Below, in pieces: positions 11,431 to 20,332 of a stretch of 64,000 nt of DNA. Position numbers and translations under genes: made by a program. The DNA is from Arthrinium phaeospermum (lineage: Eukaryota > Ascomycota > Sordariomycetes > Amphisphaeriales > Apiosporaceae). The stretch spans positions 2,976,001 through 3,040,000 of the forward strand of contig QYRS01000004.1 in assembly GCA_006503535.1 (NCBI GenBank), in the 5' to 3' direction. The notes below the pieces were generated by a model. That model saw only the letters and a program-made list of their open reading frames with translations. It searched no databases and was not told the origin of the DNA. Position 1 is the stretch's first letter. The number at the start of each line of letters is the position of its first letter.

Positions 11431-12803
11431 TCACAACGTTTCGACGGAAGCAGCATCTTGGCGGTGAATTCCGTCTGCGTCCTTATGCAGCCGATTCATA
11501 GCGTTGAGCTCAATTCCGGATTCGTTGTTGGGCATAACTTGTTGAGCCTGGGCTCGTCGTCGTTTTTGGTACGCGTGCCAGATAGGAGGGAGAGATGTTG
11601 CTATTAACCCAATTCCGCACTCCCAGACGGACCAGACGAGGATGCCGCCGTTATAATAAGCTAGGATAGTGTCAGATCATCTTCAACCACATGTCGCAAG
11701 AAAAGAGAAAGACTCCCTACTTACCGGTCCCTTTCTTCAAACTTCCAGCTACCGCAGCCTCGTAACCCATAATGTACGGTATGCGCAGCAGCGTACAGAT
11801 CGAAGCCAGCGCGCCCAGGCTCATTACGACGCCGGCAGCCAACTTCTTGCGTAGCGACATCTGCGTGCGCCACAGCATCCAGACGGGAAACAGAGCGCAG
11901 AGCCAGTCGGTCAGGATCGTGGTAACGGTGGAAAAGGACGCAATCACAACGACAGTATCGGTTGAGACGCATTTTCCATACGTAAAGATCTTCCAGTTCG
12001 CTTCGAAAGGCTTGCACTCGCCCATGATTCCGGCCTCGGTTATAACGAAACCAACTAGGGTGAGACCGAGGATTCCGAAGATGCAGACGCGGTAGGTACG
12101 GATACGGCCGGCGATGCGGAGGAACAGGATGCAGACAGCGCCCTTGATACACACCAGCACAGCCGAGTAGAGTATCCTAATGTGTGCCAAGTCAGCAGAG
12201 ATATCGTTATAGATGGTATACGATATACAAAGTTGAAGAAAGACCGGATGGTTGCTTACATGGCGATAAAGAACATCAGTGACTCGGCCTCTGCCAAGTA
12301 TTCAGGGTCACTACTGCCCTCAATAGTCTCATTCCGGGCTCCGAGCCCGACGAAGGCGCCATAACTGCAGATGGCCGCGAAACCAAGGTAAAAAATCTAA
12401 GGAAAGGTCAGCAAATTGCACCGCCGGAAAGGGCGCAACAGGCACGCAAGCAACTCCAAAAAGGGCGCGACAAGTGAGGATAGGGTGATGAAAAGGACGC
12501 GACGGGTACAAATAAATAGAAACAAATAAGAACGGGCAAAAACAGGCAGAGAAAAGTAAAAATATACAAAAATAGGGGGGAAACAAGGAAGAACAGAGAA
12601 AAGTAGAAAAGAACAGAGGAGAGTAAAGAGGATGGTATACTTACAAGACCAAGAAAAACAAGCAGATCGTCCCAACCCAAGTCCTTCTCTCGGGCCCGGA
12701 AACAGAGTCGACTTATAACAAAGCATGCCGTGATGCACGCCGAAATGATGCTGCAGATCAAGAGGGTGCGGCCGAAGCCTTCCGGTTCGACGAGCTCCGG
12801 CAT
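11431..12803 (-). CDS. Fungal rhodopsin-like seven-TM integral membrane protein
   Basis: Four exons (12803-12645, 12396-12260, 12176-11725, 11660-11431) give 325 aa with all phases closing. The product belongs to the large Pezizomycotina-specific rhodopsin-domain family (PF20684-like, also seen as Pth11-related proteins). Members are plasma-membrane proteins, some implicated in surface sensing; substrates are unknown. Hydrophobic segments appear in order: LLICSIISACITACFVI, the WDDLLVFLGLIFY motif (WDD is typical of the family), MFFIAMILYSAVLVCIKGAV, the VCIFGILGLTLVGFVI segment, and later TM segments ending in ILVWSVWECGIGLIATSLP; NWKIFTYGKC and the WECGIGLIA block are family landmarks. The Cys-rich extracellular CFEC (CFEM) domain of Pth11 itself is absent. 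The first intron (248 nt) is unusually long and pyrimidine-rich. Confidence 0.87.
12397..12644 (-). other. Long pyrimidine-rich first intron of the 7TM gene
   Basis: Between a clean GTAAGT donor and a TTAG acceptor, 248 nt whose coding-strand composition is almost pure C/T over about 150 nt. It carries three variants of a GGGCGCGACA-like motif (12431, 12463 and 12494 on the + strand). Other introns in this window are mostly 50-110 nt. Confidence 0.8.
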
Positions 12804-13443
12804 GGTTCTCGATAGTCTCGGGCCGGAAAGGATAGCGTTGGATTTGTGTAGCTCGGCGTTCTCCTCAACGTTCTCATCGGCGCTCTTCTCGGCGTTCTCC
12901 TCGGCGCTCTTCTCGGCGTTCTCCTTGGTGTTCTCCTCGGCGCTCTCCTCGGCGTTCTCCTTGGTGTTCTCCTCGGCGCTCTCCTCGGCGTTCTCCCCGG
13001 CGTTCTTCTCGGCGTTCTCGGAGTCGGATGTTAGAGAGAGCGTGCTGTGAATGTAGTAATCTTCCGGTGCGGCAGGTAAGTGATGGTTCCTTGTTCACAT
13101 CCGTGGAAAATTCTCCGCTGGCCAATGTTTGCTATAAAATATGGCATCGTGCAATGATCATGCAAGTGTCCGTTAGAGTCAAGAGCCTAGGGAACAATGC
13201 TTTGGATAACAATAGCCCATGCCTATATCTCGCTTGAAACATATATGGATGAATAGCAGATAGAAAGGGCGCGACAGTCAACAATAGGAAAAGGGCGCGA
13301 CAATCAGATGATATCTAGATGAATCCATTCTGCACCTTGCACCATTCTATATATCAGTATTGTCGTGTGGAAAACATCACTCAAGCGGTTGGGACTCCAG
13401 GAAGGTTGCTTATTCTGTATATTGATTATCTTCAAGGTGGTCA
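12804..13443. other. Upstream region of the 7TM gene
   Basis: Contains the minisatellite (12856-13018) and two further copies of the aaagggcgcgaca motif (13265-13277 and 13290-13303). No gene; the + strand ORF at 12730-13050 is a product of the repeat. Confidence 0.6.
12856..13018. repeat. Minisatellite of 12-bp units (ttctcctcggcg type)
   Basis: About 13 tandem 12-bp units, variants of ttctcctcggcg, with a higher-order 36-bp period (ttctccttggtg followed by two tcctcggcg units) repeated at least twice almost exactly. It lies about 60 bp upstream of the 7TM start codon. Because the unit is a multiple of three, all frames stay open through it, producing the artificial Ser/Phe/Ala-rich and Arg/Glu-rich ORFs. 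Confidence 0.92.
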
Positions 13444-13860
13444 TTACTTTTCCGGAGGTAGTCCATTGATGTGAATGAAAGTCCTCATCCCCCCTGCTTT
13501 GATGACCTCGGCGAATGCAGAGATATCACCTCCGACAACTTTGTTGACGCAGCCTCTGCTGCTTCTAGCGACTTCATACGTGTTGTGTTCCTTGACCACA
13601 AGCCCGGAACTATCGACAGTCAAATGTCTGTTAGTCCTGTCAGTCATTGCTCGCATTGCCCTTTCACGAATCAAGTAATCACAATAACTTACTCACAGAT
13701 CGAAAACAACTTGCTGGGCGTCTAGCCGCAGTCCTTAGTTGATATCGAATTTTCCATATCCCAGTAGCAATGGAGCTTCAAACACTCCTGTCAACGTGTG
13801 CATGACAATGGCTGTGCCGGTGTTAATGATGTATGAAGTTGTCGTTTGTGACGAAAGCCT
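13444..13860 (-). pseudogene. Interrupted small ORF, possible gene remnant
   Basis: On the minus strand a protein-like reading runs from about 13860 (SYIINTGTAIVMHTLTG...) to an in-frame TAA at 13734-13736. It resumes in the same frame with LDAQQVVFD, crosses a plausible intron (GTGAGT donor near 13700, CTAACAG acceptor near 13630), and ends at 13444 (...GGMRTFIHINGLPPEK). No intron fitting the phases removes the stop, and no good ATG opens the reading. I do not recognise the family. It may be a decayed gene, or two unrelated chance frames. Confidence 0.35.
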
Positions 13861-13866
13861 TCTCGG

Positions 13867-14617
13867 TCAACACCATCTGTGAATGGAACCGGGTTCGAAA
13901 ATAGACTCATACAAATCGAGATCATTGCCAGAGTCAGACTCGTTTTCAGAGTCGGGTGTGTCTTCAAAGTCGGACGCGTCTCCAGCGTCGGCTTCGTCTT
14001 CAGCATCAGACTGCCCTTCATATGAAATCAGAGGATCAATCTGAATCAGAGAAGTTGTCATCAAAATCAGAATTGTCGTCCTCATAATCATACCCAACGC
14101 CAGAGAATTCTATCTCTACATAATTTGGCAGCTCGTCGATTGGCAGGTGCTTGTCAGGCAGTTTCTCAGTCAAGGAACCCACCAAACTGCATCCAGGCGA
14201 GTCTCTGGCAAAGTCATCGCGAAAATGCAGGTATTGATGGCGTATGTTCAGAACACGAGTGCCTCCGTAGATCGCTCTCTTGAAACGGTCCTCTTCCACA
14301 TTCACATAGAGGAGCCCCTTTGGCGAGAACGAAAGTCTGCAGAAATTATTGTGGATCACAACGTACACAGTCAGCTTCGTACTGTAATACTTGAGTGCTG
14401 CCGCTCGACTCTCCTGGCTGACAGAGAGCAAAGGGGAGATGAGGCTGGTATTTGGCTGAAGATGGGGTTTTGATCGATGAATGGAGACGATCCGATCTTC
14501 GCTCTCGCCCAGCAGGAATTCCTTCCAAACCATTTTTCTAATTTCGGGGGGCAGATCGGAAAAGCAAGTGAAGTATTTTGCGGTCTCCTTGGTACTCTTG
14601 GATGCCTGGATGCCCAT
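13867..14617 (-). CDS. 2EXR (F-box-like) domain protein with a displaced acidic tail
   Basis: From the ATG at 14617 (MGIQASKSTKETAKYF), preferred over an ATG at 14734 because it begins just before the domain, the ORF runs to a stop at 14036. The 2EXR signature of fungal F-box-like proteins is visible: FSDLPPEIRKMVWKEFL, later ISPLLSVSQESRAAALKYY. These families are expanded in ascomycetes and are of unknown function, presumably protein-protein adaptors. The in-frame tail is acidic (DYEDDNSDFDD), and the next frame continues acidic codons (AEDEADAGDASDFED...) down to 13867. This suggests the true C-terminus was shifted by a 1-nt change or an unrecognised intron. Domain call good; the 3' end is uncertain. 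Confidence 0.7.
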
Positions 14618-15213
14618 GTTGACTGTAGGGTCGACCGAGAGTCGACGAATACAGCGAGGTTGAGGGACGGTACGTCGAAGATATGTAGAATGTACTGTTA
14701 ATGAGCACGAACGGGAGAGTGAGTAGCTGCCCATGTTTTTGGTTGAACTTTATTCAGTACGTGCGCTGAGAAGATCCAGCGTTTTCTCCTACGGCCCCTA
14801 CCGGGTTGCTTCCATCAGGGTAGACTCCCTGCAGAGGCCACAAGCTCTGAAGAGAATTGACAACACGTACTCACATGGGTATCGTTCTGAATTGCATGGA
14901 AACCTGGCTGGCAGCTTTGAGCTTGGCAGGAACATCTTTTTGCAAATCAGAGTGTTGTATATCATAGATAGCATGGGAACGCAATAAGGGAGTGTCTCAT
15001 TGGATTAACTGGCTTTTGCATTGAACCGATCTATATCCGTATATACCTTCCACCAGCTTTTGTGTTCCATGGTTTCCAAGACGCCAGCAGCAATCAGAAG
15101 AAGCTAACTCAAACATCGCAAAAGGCCATGGCTTCTGCTTCCCGCTCAATACTGGGCTTTAGCAAAAGTACACCCAATAGCTCACAGCTAAACATGGGCT
15201 TTTCCTAGTCTCA
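14618..15213. other. Intergenic region
   Basis: Promoter of the 2EXR gene and the 3' side of the Maf gene. No gene, repeat or RNA recognised. Confidence 0.55.
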
Positions 15214-16065
15214 TTATTCGTCATCTTCATCATCCTCATCATCCTCCTCCTCCTCTTCACTGTCTTCCTGCCCCTGCTTGAAGACAACCTTTTCGCACAG
15301 TTGTAGCATCTGCCGCACCGGCAGCCCCACGACATTATCCACGCTCCCCTCCACCTTCTCGACCAGCACCATCCCCGCGAGGCCCTGCAGCGCGTAGCCG
15401 CCGGCCTTGTCGACGCCCTCGCGCGTCCGCACGTAGCTCTTGATGACGTCGTCGGGCAGGCCGTCCGTCTCCTTGGCGAAGTAGACCTTGGTCTCCTCGA
15501 CGTGGGTCTCGATCTCGTAGCCCGGGTGGGTGGCCTCCTCCTTGGGGGCGAGGCAGCAGACGGCGCTCAGCACGCGGTGGAGGCGCGTGTCGCGCAGGTG
15601 CTGCAGCATGCGGATGTGCGAGGCCTCGCTCGCGGGCTTCTCGAGGATGCGGCCGTCGCGCGTCACAATCACCGTGTCGGCCGAGATGACCAGGTCCGGC
15701 TCCTCGCCCTTCTCGATCGCCTTCTCGTACACGTCCAGGCACTTTTGCCGGGCCGTCGCCGCCACGTACTCGAACGGCACCAGCGTCGTCTTGCACAGGT
15801 CTTCCGGCAGCGTCGACGGCACCACCTGGAAGTCGGTCAAGCCCAGCCGGTTCAGCAGCGCCTTCCGCCGCGGCGACCCAGACGCCAGGATCACCTTGTG
15901 GCTCTTCATGTAGGTCAGGATGGGGATCTCGAGGGGTGGCGGCGGTTTCCGGGTGGCTGGCGGACCGGCGGGCTGTCGGACGGGCAGGCCATGTTCTCGG
16001 GCGGCGGTCTCGTAATCGGGGTGAGAGCCTGCCGGCACCGACAGCAAAGGCTTTTTCTCGCTCAT
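15214..16065 (-). CDS. Maf-family nucleotide pyrophosphatase
   Basis: Maf/Ham1-fold enzymes hydrolyse non-canonical or modified nucleoside triphosphates (dTTP/UTP/methylated NTP type) to monophosphates in the cytosol, a house-cleaning activity. Single exon, 283 aa from the ATG at 16065 (MSEKKPLLSVP); the in-frame ATG at 16131 is less likely. The N-terminal ~65 aa are a fungal Pro-rich extension. Conserved motifs are ILASGSPRRKALL (substrate/phosphate loop), ISADTVIV, GRILEKP, and YALQGLAGMVLVEKVEGSVDNVVGLP near the end, covering the entire Maf domain. A strongly acidic tail (EDSEEEEEDDEDDEDDE) closes the protein and is unusual relative to bacterial Maf. Very GC-rich coding sequence with no introns. 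Confidence 0.93.
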   Translation of the reverse strand: MSEKKPLLSVPAGSHPDYETAAREHGLPVRQPAGPPATRKPPPPLEIPILTYMKSHKVILASGSPRRKALLNRLGLTDFQVVPSTLPEDLCKTTLVPFEYVAATARQKCLDVYEKAIEKGEEPDLVISADTVIVTRDGRILEKPASEASHIRMLQHLRDTRLHRVLSAVCCLAPKEEATHPGYEIETHVEETKVYFAKETDGLPDDVIKSYVRTREGVDKAGGYALQGLAGMVLVEKVEGSVDNVVGLPVRQMLQLCEKVVFKQGQEDSEEEEEDDEDDEDDE

Positions 16066-17233
16066 CTTGTTTGTTGTGGGGCGTCGCTCTTGACAATCGA
16101 TTGATTCCACTGGTTTCCCTCGAAAGACCACTCAATGCATATAGCTACTTGGCAACTGAGACCAGAGCTTGAGTCAATAATAGAGGCTTGAGGCTGAAGG
16201 TCGAGGAAAGCTGTGGTGGGGTAGATGATGCAGGTACGTCAACTAAAAACTTTACGTAGCTGGAATGGAGTGTTAGCAGCGGGAAAGCTTGATTTGGCCC
16301 TTGTTGCGCTATTTGTCCTTCACCTTTACAGTGTCTCCTCTTCGTACCCTGTTCCTTCTCTCCCACTCAATGAATTTGTAGGTAACACGGGATGGCTGTT
16401 GTACTTCTCTGTTGTGCTTATGCAAAGGCATCTAATTTTCCTTTGCGAGTAGTAGTCTCTTGACTGGTATGTGGTTTTTGCACCTTCAACAGATGGGATT
16501 TCCAAAATCCCATCCATCTATGTGCTGATCTGAATCAGTGACAGAACCCGGCCCTTGCAGCAGCAGTAGGTCAGGACATTGACACAAAAGCCCGACCACC
16601 CAGACTCACCACCAAAATACCTGGTAGTCAGCTCTAGCAAAGGTCGTGACAGCCACGGCATAGGTTCCTACCAAAGTTGATCTAATACAGTCCTACTCTT
16701 ACCCGAGCGTTGGCAGCTTCTCAGATTGCTTCTAACTCTGACACTAGAATTGTTAGGTCGGAGTCTTGTCAATTGAAGGCGCTTGGAAACCACACCCTTG
16801 TGTCGTCTCATATGGCGGCCACTAAATCTGGCTTACAGGGGGGTGTCAGTTCCTAGCTTGGCAAGTATGGGGGCGGGGCATCTCATCACATGCACGTTTT
16901 GTCAGATGAGGAAGCGATGGTTGATCGCAACAACCTCTCGCGACGTCCCTTTCCTGCGCATTTGATCGCTGAGAAAGATAGAGAACTATACCTGCCTTAG
17001 TCCCAAGACCGGACCCTAGCTCGCTTTTGCTTCTCAACCTTCATTCTCTTTTGTACACCATCCGTTCCCCCGTCATTCCAAGCATATTATGAGTTGCTTC
17101 TTGTCTGTTGTTGCACGTGAATGCATGGTGGCTTACACTCATCGGAGTTATAATCATCGCATACCAGACTGGTAATCACCAAATTTTGGGGAAACGCATA
17201 CCATACACAAAAACACCGCACAAATAACCAGCC
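16066..17233. other. Divergent promoter region between the Maf and bHLH genes
   Basis: 1.17 kb between two divergently transcribed genes. No exon, tRNA or repeat recognised; short ORFs on both strands look random. Confidence 0.55.
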
Positions 17234-17774
17234 ATGGCGGAGAAATCATCACAATCCCCGAGTCCTGGTCTCAATGGACAAGGCGAGGAGAAGCCTCGCT
17301 TGACCGAGGAAGAAAAGAAGCAGAATCACATCGCCTCCGGTACGCTCAGCACCTGAATTTGCCCAAGACAACAGCAGCAGGAGAATCGGGCCACTGACTC
17401 CCATACAGAACAGAAGCGGCGACAAGCTATTCGGGACGGGTTCGATCGACTATGTGAACTGGTTCCCGGCCTCGAAGGACAAGGTCGTTCTGAGGGCTTG
17501 GTGTTGAAGCGCACTGTCGAGTTCATGCGAGAGCAGCTCGAGCGCCGCCGCCAGCTGGTGCAAGAGAAAGAAGCGCGGGGCGAGTACGTGGATGACAAGA
17601 TGAGAGAGTGAGTACCAAATCCTGCCTCTGTCTAGAATAGTCGACAAAGCTGTGTACATCGCTGACAATATACGCACTAGGCCCGTAGCTATTCTTGAAC
17701 GGCTCGAGGAGAGGGATAGGCAACGAGCGGCAGCACGTGGCAACAATCAGGAGGAAGATGAGGACGAAGCTTAG
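17234..17774 (+). CDS. bHLH transcription factor, INO4-like
   Basis: Three exons (17234-17339, 17409-17607, 17681-17774) give 132 aa. The basic helix-loop-helix spans about residues 28-85: NHIASEQKRRQAIRDGFDRLCELVPGL, then a short loop and VLKRTVEFMREQLERRRQL, running into a helical extension. The His/Glu/Arg triplet that reads E-box DNA is present (H-I-A-S-E-Q-K-R-R). Yeast Ino4 is a similarly small bHLH partner of Ino2 that activates phospholipid genes; the match here is to size and domain, so INO4-like is inference. A C-terminal acidic stretch (EEDEDEA) precedes TAG. The stop codon overlaps a 24-bp tandem repeat, and the same frame stays open for 20 more codons after it (see findings). Confidence 0.9.
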
Positions 17775-17868
17775 GAGGCAGCACTCTTCGACTTTGAGGC
17801 GGCAGCACTCTTCGACTTTGAGGCGGCAGCACTCTAAGACCCTTAGAAGGCAGCACTCTTCTGCTACC
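17773..17868. repeat. 24-bp tandem repeat, four units, at the bHLH stop codon
   Basis: Units at 17773-17796, 17797-17820, 17821-17844 and 17845-17868. Units 1 and 2 are near identical (aggcggcagcactcttcgac core); units 3 and 4 diverge at their 3' ends. The first unit includes the last two bases of the TAG stop. Confidence 0.93.
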
Positions 17869-17998
17869 GGTGCCACAGACCACAAGACGAAATGTTTAGG
17901 TCCGTGGGCACAAGCCCATAAGAGCGGTACATTGTTTCCTTTTTTACTTTGCATTGTACTTTTCCAGGTCCAGCACTGGCCTGAAGTGGACGTCGGTT

Positions 17999-19525
17999 CT
18001 ATTCATACAAGTCCATCTTGGTTTTCAATAAACTTAAGAGCTCATTGGGAGCCATTTCCCTCGGAATCATCCCCTTATTCTGCTTGTGCGCAGAATTCCC
18101 GCCCCCGCCATTTATGTTGGTCATGTCGACTGTGACTGTGCGGTTTGGCACCTGTTTGTTTCCTATTGTTACGATAACGCCATATCCCTTGGCCTTGGCC
18201 TCTCTGGCTTTTGCTCCAATGCTGATTTTCCTATCATCGATGTCTACAGCTAGCTGCGTAGCCTGAGTAACAGGACCATCGTCTCCTGACAGTTGGTCAT
18301 GGGTTCCAATCAGAATGTTCCGCGTAGTCTCGGCCAGTTCAAGAACTGGCTGGGTATCATTCACAGTTAGAATCATCACTTGTCTCGGGTTGAGCCAGAA
18401 TGGCCATTTCCCGTCATAATGCTCAATGAGAAGCGCCATTAGCCTCTCGACGGAACCGAGGACGGCACGGTGGATGAGGACAGGGGTTACAGGTCCGAAC
18501 TCTGCCAGCTTTTCCGCATCGGTGGTGACCTCGCCCCGTTGTTCCAGCTCTGGTGCTGGGGCCTGGTACTCCAATTCGAAGCGTTTAGGAAGCTGGAAGT
18601 CGAGCTGGATGGTAGCTGTTTGGTGTTCCTTTCCATCAGAGTCCCGGAGAATAATGTCGATCTTGGGCCCGTAGAACGCGCCATCGCCCTCGTTGATGGT
18701 CCATTCTTGGCCCGACGCATCCAGGGCTCGCTTCAGGCCGTTCTGGGCTCTTTCCCAATCTTCCGCATTGCCGATGAAATGATCGGCGGGCCTTGTGGAC
18801 AAGGCCAACCTGTATGGGCCCAGCTTGAACACCTTGTAGGCAACGCGCACAAAGTCAAGCGTTTTCTTGATCTCCTCTTCTATCTGCGACGGCCGGCAGA
18901 AGATGTGGCCATCGTCCTGGTGAAACCGCCGGACGCGAGTGAGCCCACTCAGTGCCCCCGATATCTCGTTCCGGTGCAGAGGGGAGAAGTCGGCATATCG
19001 GATCGGCAGGTCGCGGTAGCTGTGGTGCTGCGCGGCGAAGATCAGACAGTGCCCGGGGCAGTTCATGGGCTTCAGGCCGTACTCGTCCTCCTCGCCGGCC
19101 TCTGATTCATCTTTGCGCGAGGGGGAGGTGCTCGTGACCGTGAACATGTCGTCGCTGTAGTTCTCGAGGTGGCCCGACTTGGCCCATAGCGCCTTCTTGT
19201 AGATGGTGGGGGTGATGACTTCCTGGAAGCCGTAGCGGACATACTGCTTTCGCAGGAACTCGACTAGCCGGTTGAAGATGCGGGCGCCATTAGGCAGCAG
19301 TATCGGCGAGCCGGGGCTGTAGATCGAGGTCGTGAACAGTTCTTGTTGCACACCGAGCTGTCGGTGGTCGGCTGCGGGTTTCGGGGGGGACTCTATGGTG
19401 GAGGTTGCGCATGAGGCGCATGCTCGTCGCAGCAGCAATTGGGTGCTTGGTCGGGCTGCATAGATGCGCGGTGGCAATGGCACTACGTTGTGAGGCCGCA
19501 GCCTCGCTATCCTCCTTAACAGCAT
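17999..19525 (-). CDS. MST1: Threonyl-tRNA synthetase, mitochondrial
   Basis: Charges mitochondrial tRNA-Thr. Single exon, 508 aa, ATG at 19525. The N-terminus is rich in Arg/Leu/Ala and poor in acids (LLRRIARLRPHNVVPLPPRIY), a mitochondrial presequence. The class II catalytic core follows directly: the LLPNGARI motif 1 region, GLKPMNCPGHCLIF with the zinc-ligand Cys, the LHRNEISGALSGLTRVRRFHQDDGHIFC motif 2 region, and HRAVLGSVERLMALLIEHYDGKWPFWL as motif 3. The C-terminal anticodon-binding domain contains VDIDDRKISIGAKAREA. There are no N-terminal TGS/editing domains, the hallmark of the yeast Mst1 type rather than the cytosolic ThrRS. Gene symbol follows the yeast orthologue. Confidence 0.95.
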   Translation of the reverse strand: MLLRRIARLRPHNVVPLPPRIYAARPSTQLLLRRACASCATSTIESPPKPAADHRQLGVQQELFTTSIYSPGSPILLPNGARIFNRLVEFLRKQYVRYGFQEVITPTIYKKALWAKSGHLENYSDDMFTVTSTSPSRKDESEAGEEDEYGLKPMNCPGHCLIFAAQHHSYRDLPIRYADFSPLHRNEISGALSGLTRVRRFHQDDGHIFCRPSQIEEEIKKTLDFVRVAYKVFKLGPYRLALSTRPADHFIGNAEDWERAQNGLKRALDASGQEWTINEGDGAFYGPKIDIILRDSDGKEHQTATIQLDFQLPKRFELEYQAPAPELEQRGEVTTDAEKLAEFGPVTPVLIHRAVLGSVERLMALLIEHYDGKWPFWLNPRQVMILTVNDTQPVLELAETTRNILIGTHDQLSGDDGPVTQATQLAVDIDDRKISIGAKAREAKAKGYGVIVTIGNKQVPNRTVTVDMTNINGGGGNSAHKQNKGMIPREMAPNELLSLLKTKMDLYE

Positions 19526-20332
19526 CCCTATGGTGTTGTGAAGGTAGGAGGTTAGGTAATTATCGAGTCCACCTCCCGAGGTATCGAGTACCCCGAAATT
19601 CTCGAGGCCGATAATTGAAGTTCAATCTCTAGCGCAAACGCCGACACACCGAAGCGTGTTCGGGGCGGGTTAAGCTCATTGCCCCAACCGGCATAGCTCT
19701 GTAGCCTGCTGTCAAAACCCTGCAGTTGCCAATCAATCTGCACTGTCAGACTCATCGCTGCTCAGCTGACCAGGATGTCACCTGCAACATTCTCCCCCAA
19801 ACAGACACTGCAATATATTGGAGGCCATTCCGTCAGAGGTTCCGTTAGAGGTCGACCCGTTCTTCTAAGATGCCTTATCGGCCAAGACCTCTCTTGTCAA
19901 ACCTGAAGTAAACAAACGTGCTGCATGCACACTTGCGAAAGATCTAGTTCTATCAACTTGACATCCATAATTTCCACGAATAAATGAGTCATCAAAGCTC
20001 GTGCACGGCAGCCTGTCTCTTGTTCACGCTATACCTAGAAGATACTCTCGATACTAGCATTGCTTAATCCTATAAAGAGCATACCTGTATCGGCATATAA
20101 GAGTCCATTTGCATCGAACTTATCGAAGACATCGACACCCTGAAACACAACGCGATCTGCATTCGATATCTTTCTGCCGTCCGATATTACTTTTCAGGTG
20201 GATACTAACCTGCGGACCGCCCGGAGCTGGTTCATCCCACGCGTCGCACCTGTGACGTATAGCTAGAGAACGAGACCATCAACTATTGTAGATTTTGAGT
20301 CAGCAAATATTCAAAGAGCAACCTCAAAACCA
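19526..20332. other. Divergent promoter region
   Basis: 807 bp between the ThrRS gene and the + strand coiled-coil gene; no additional gene or repeat recognised. Confidence 0.6.

Noticed and set aside
12730..13050. Ser/Phe/Ala-rich + strand ORF upstream of the 7TM gene
   Set aside because: Created by the 12-bp minisatellite, which keeps every frame open.
15502..16104. + strand ORFs over the Maf gene
   Set aside because: Antisense shadow; the minus strand contains all Maf motifs.
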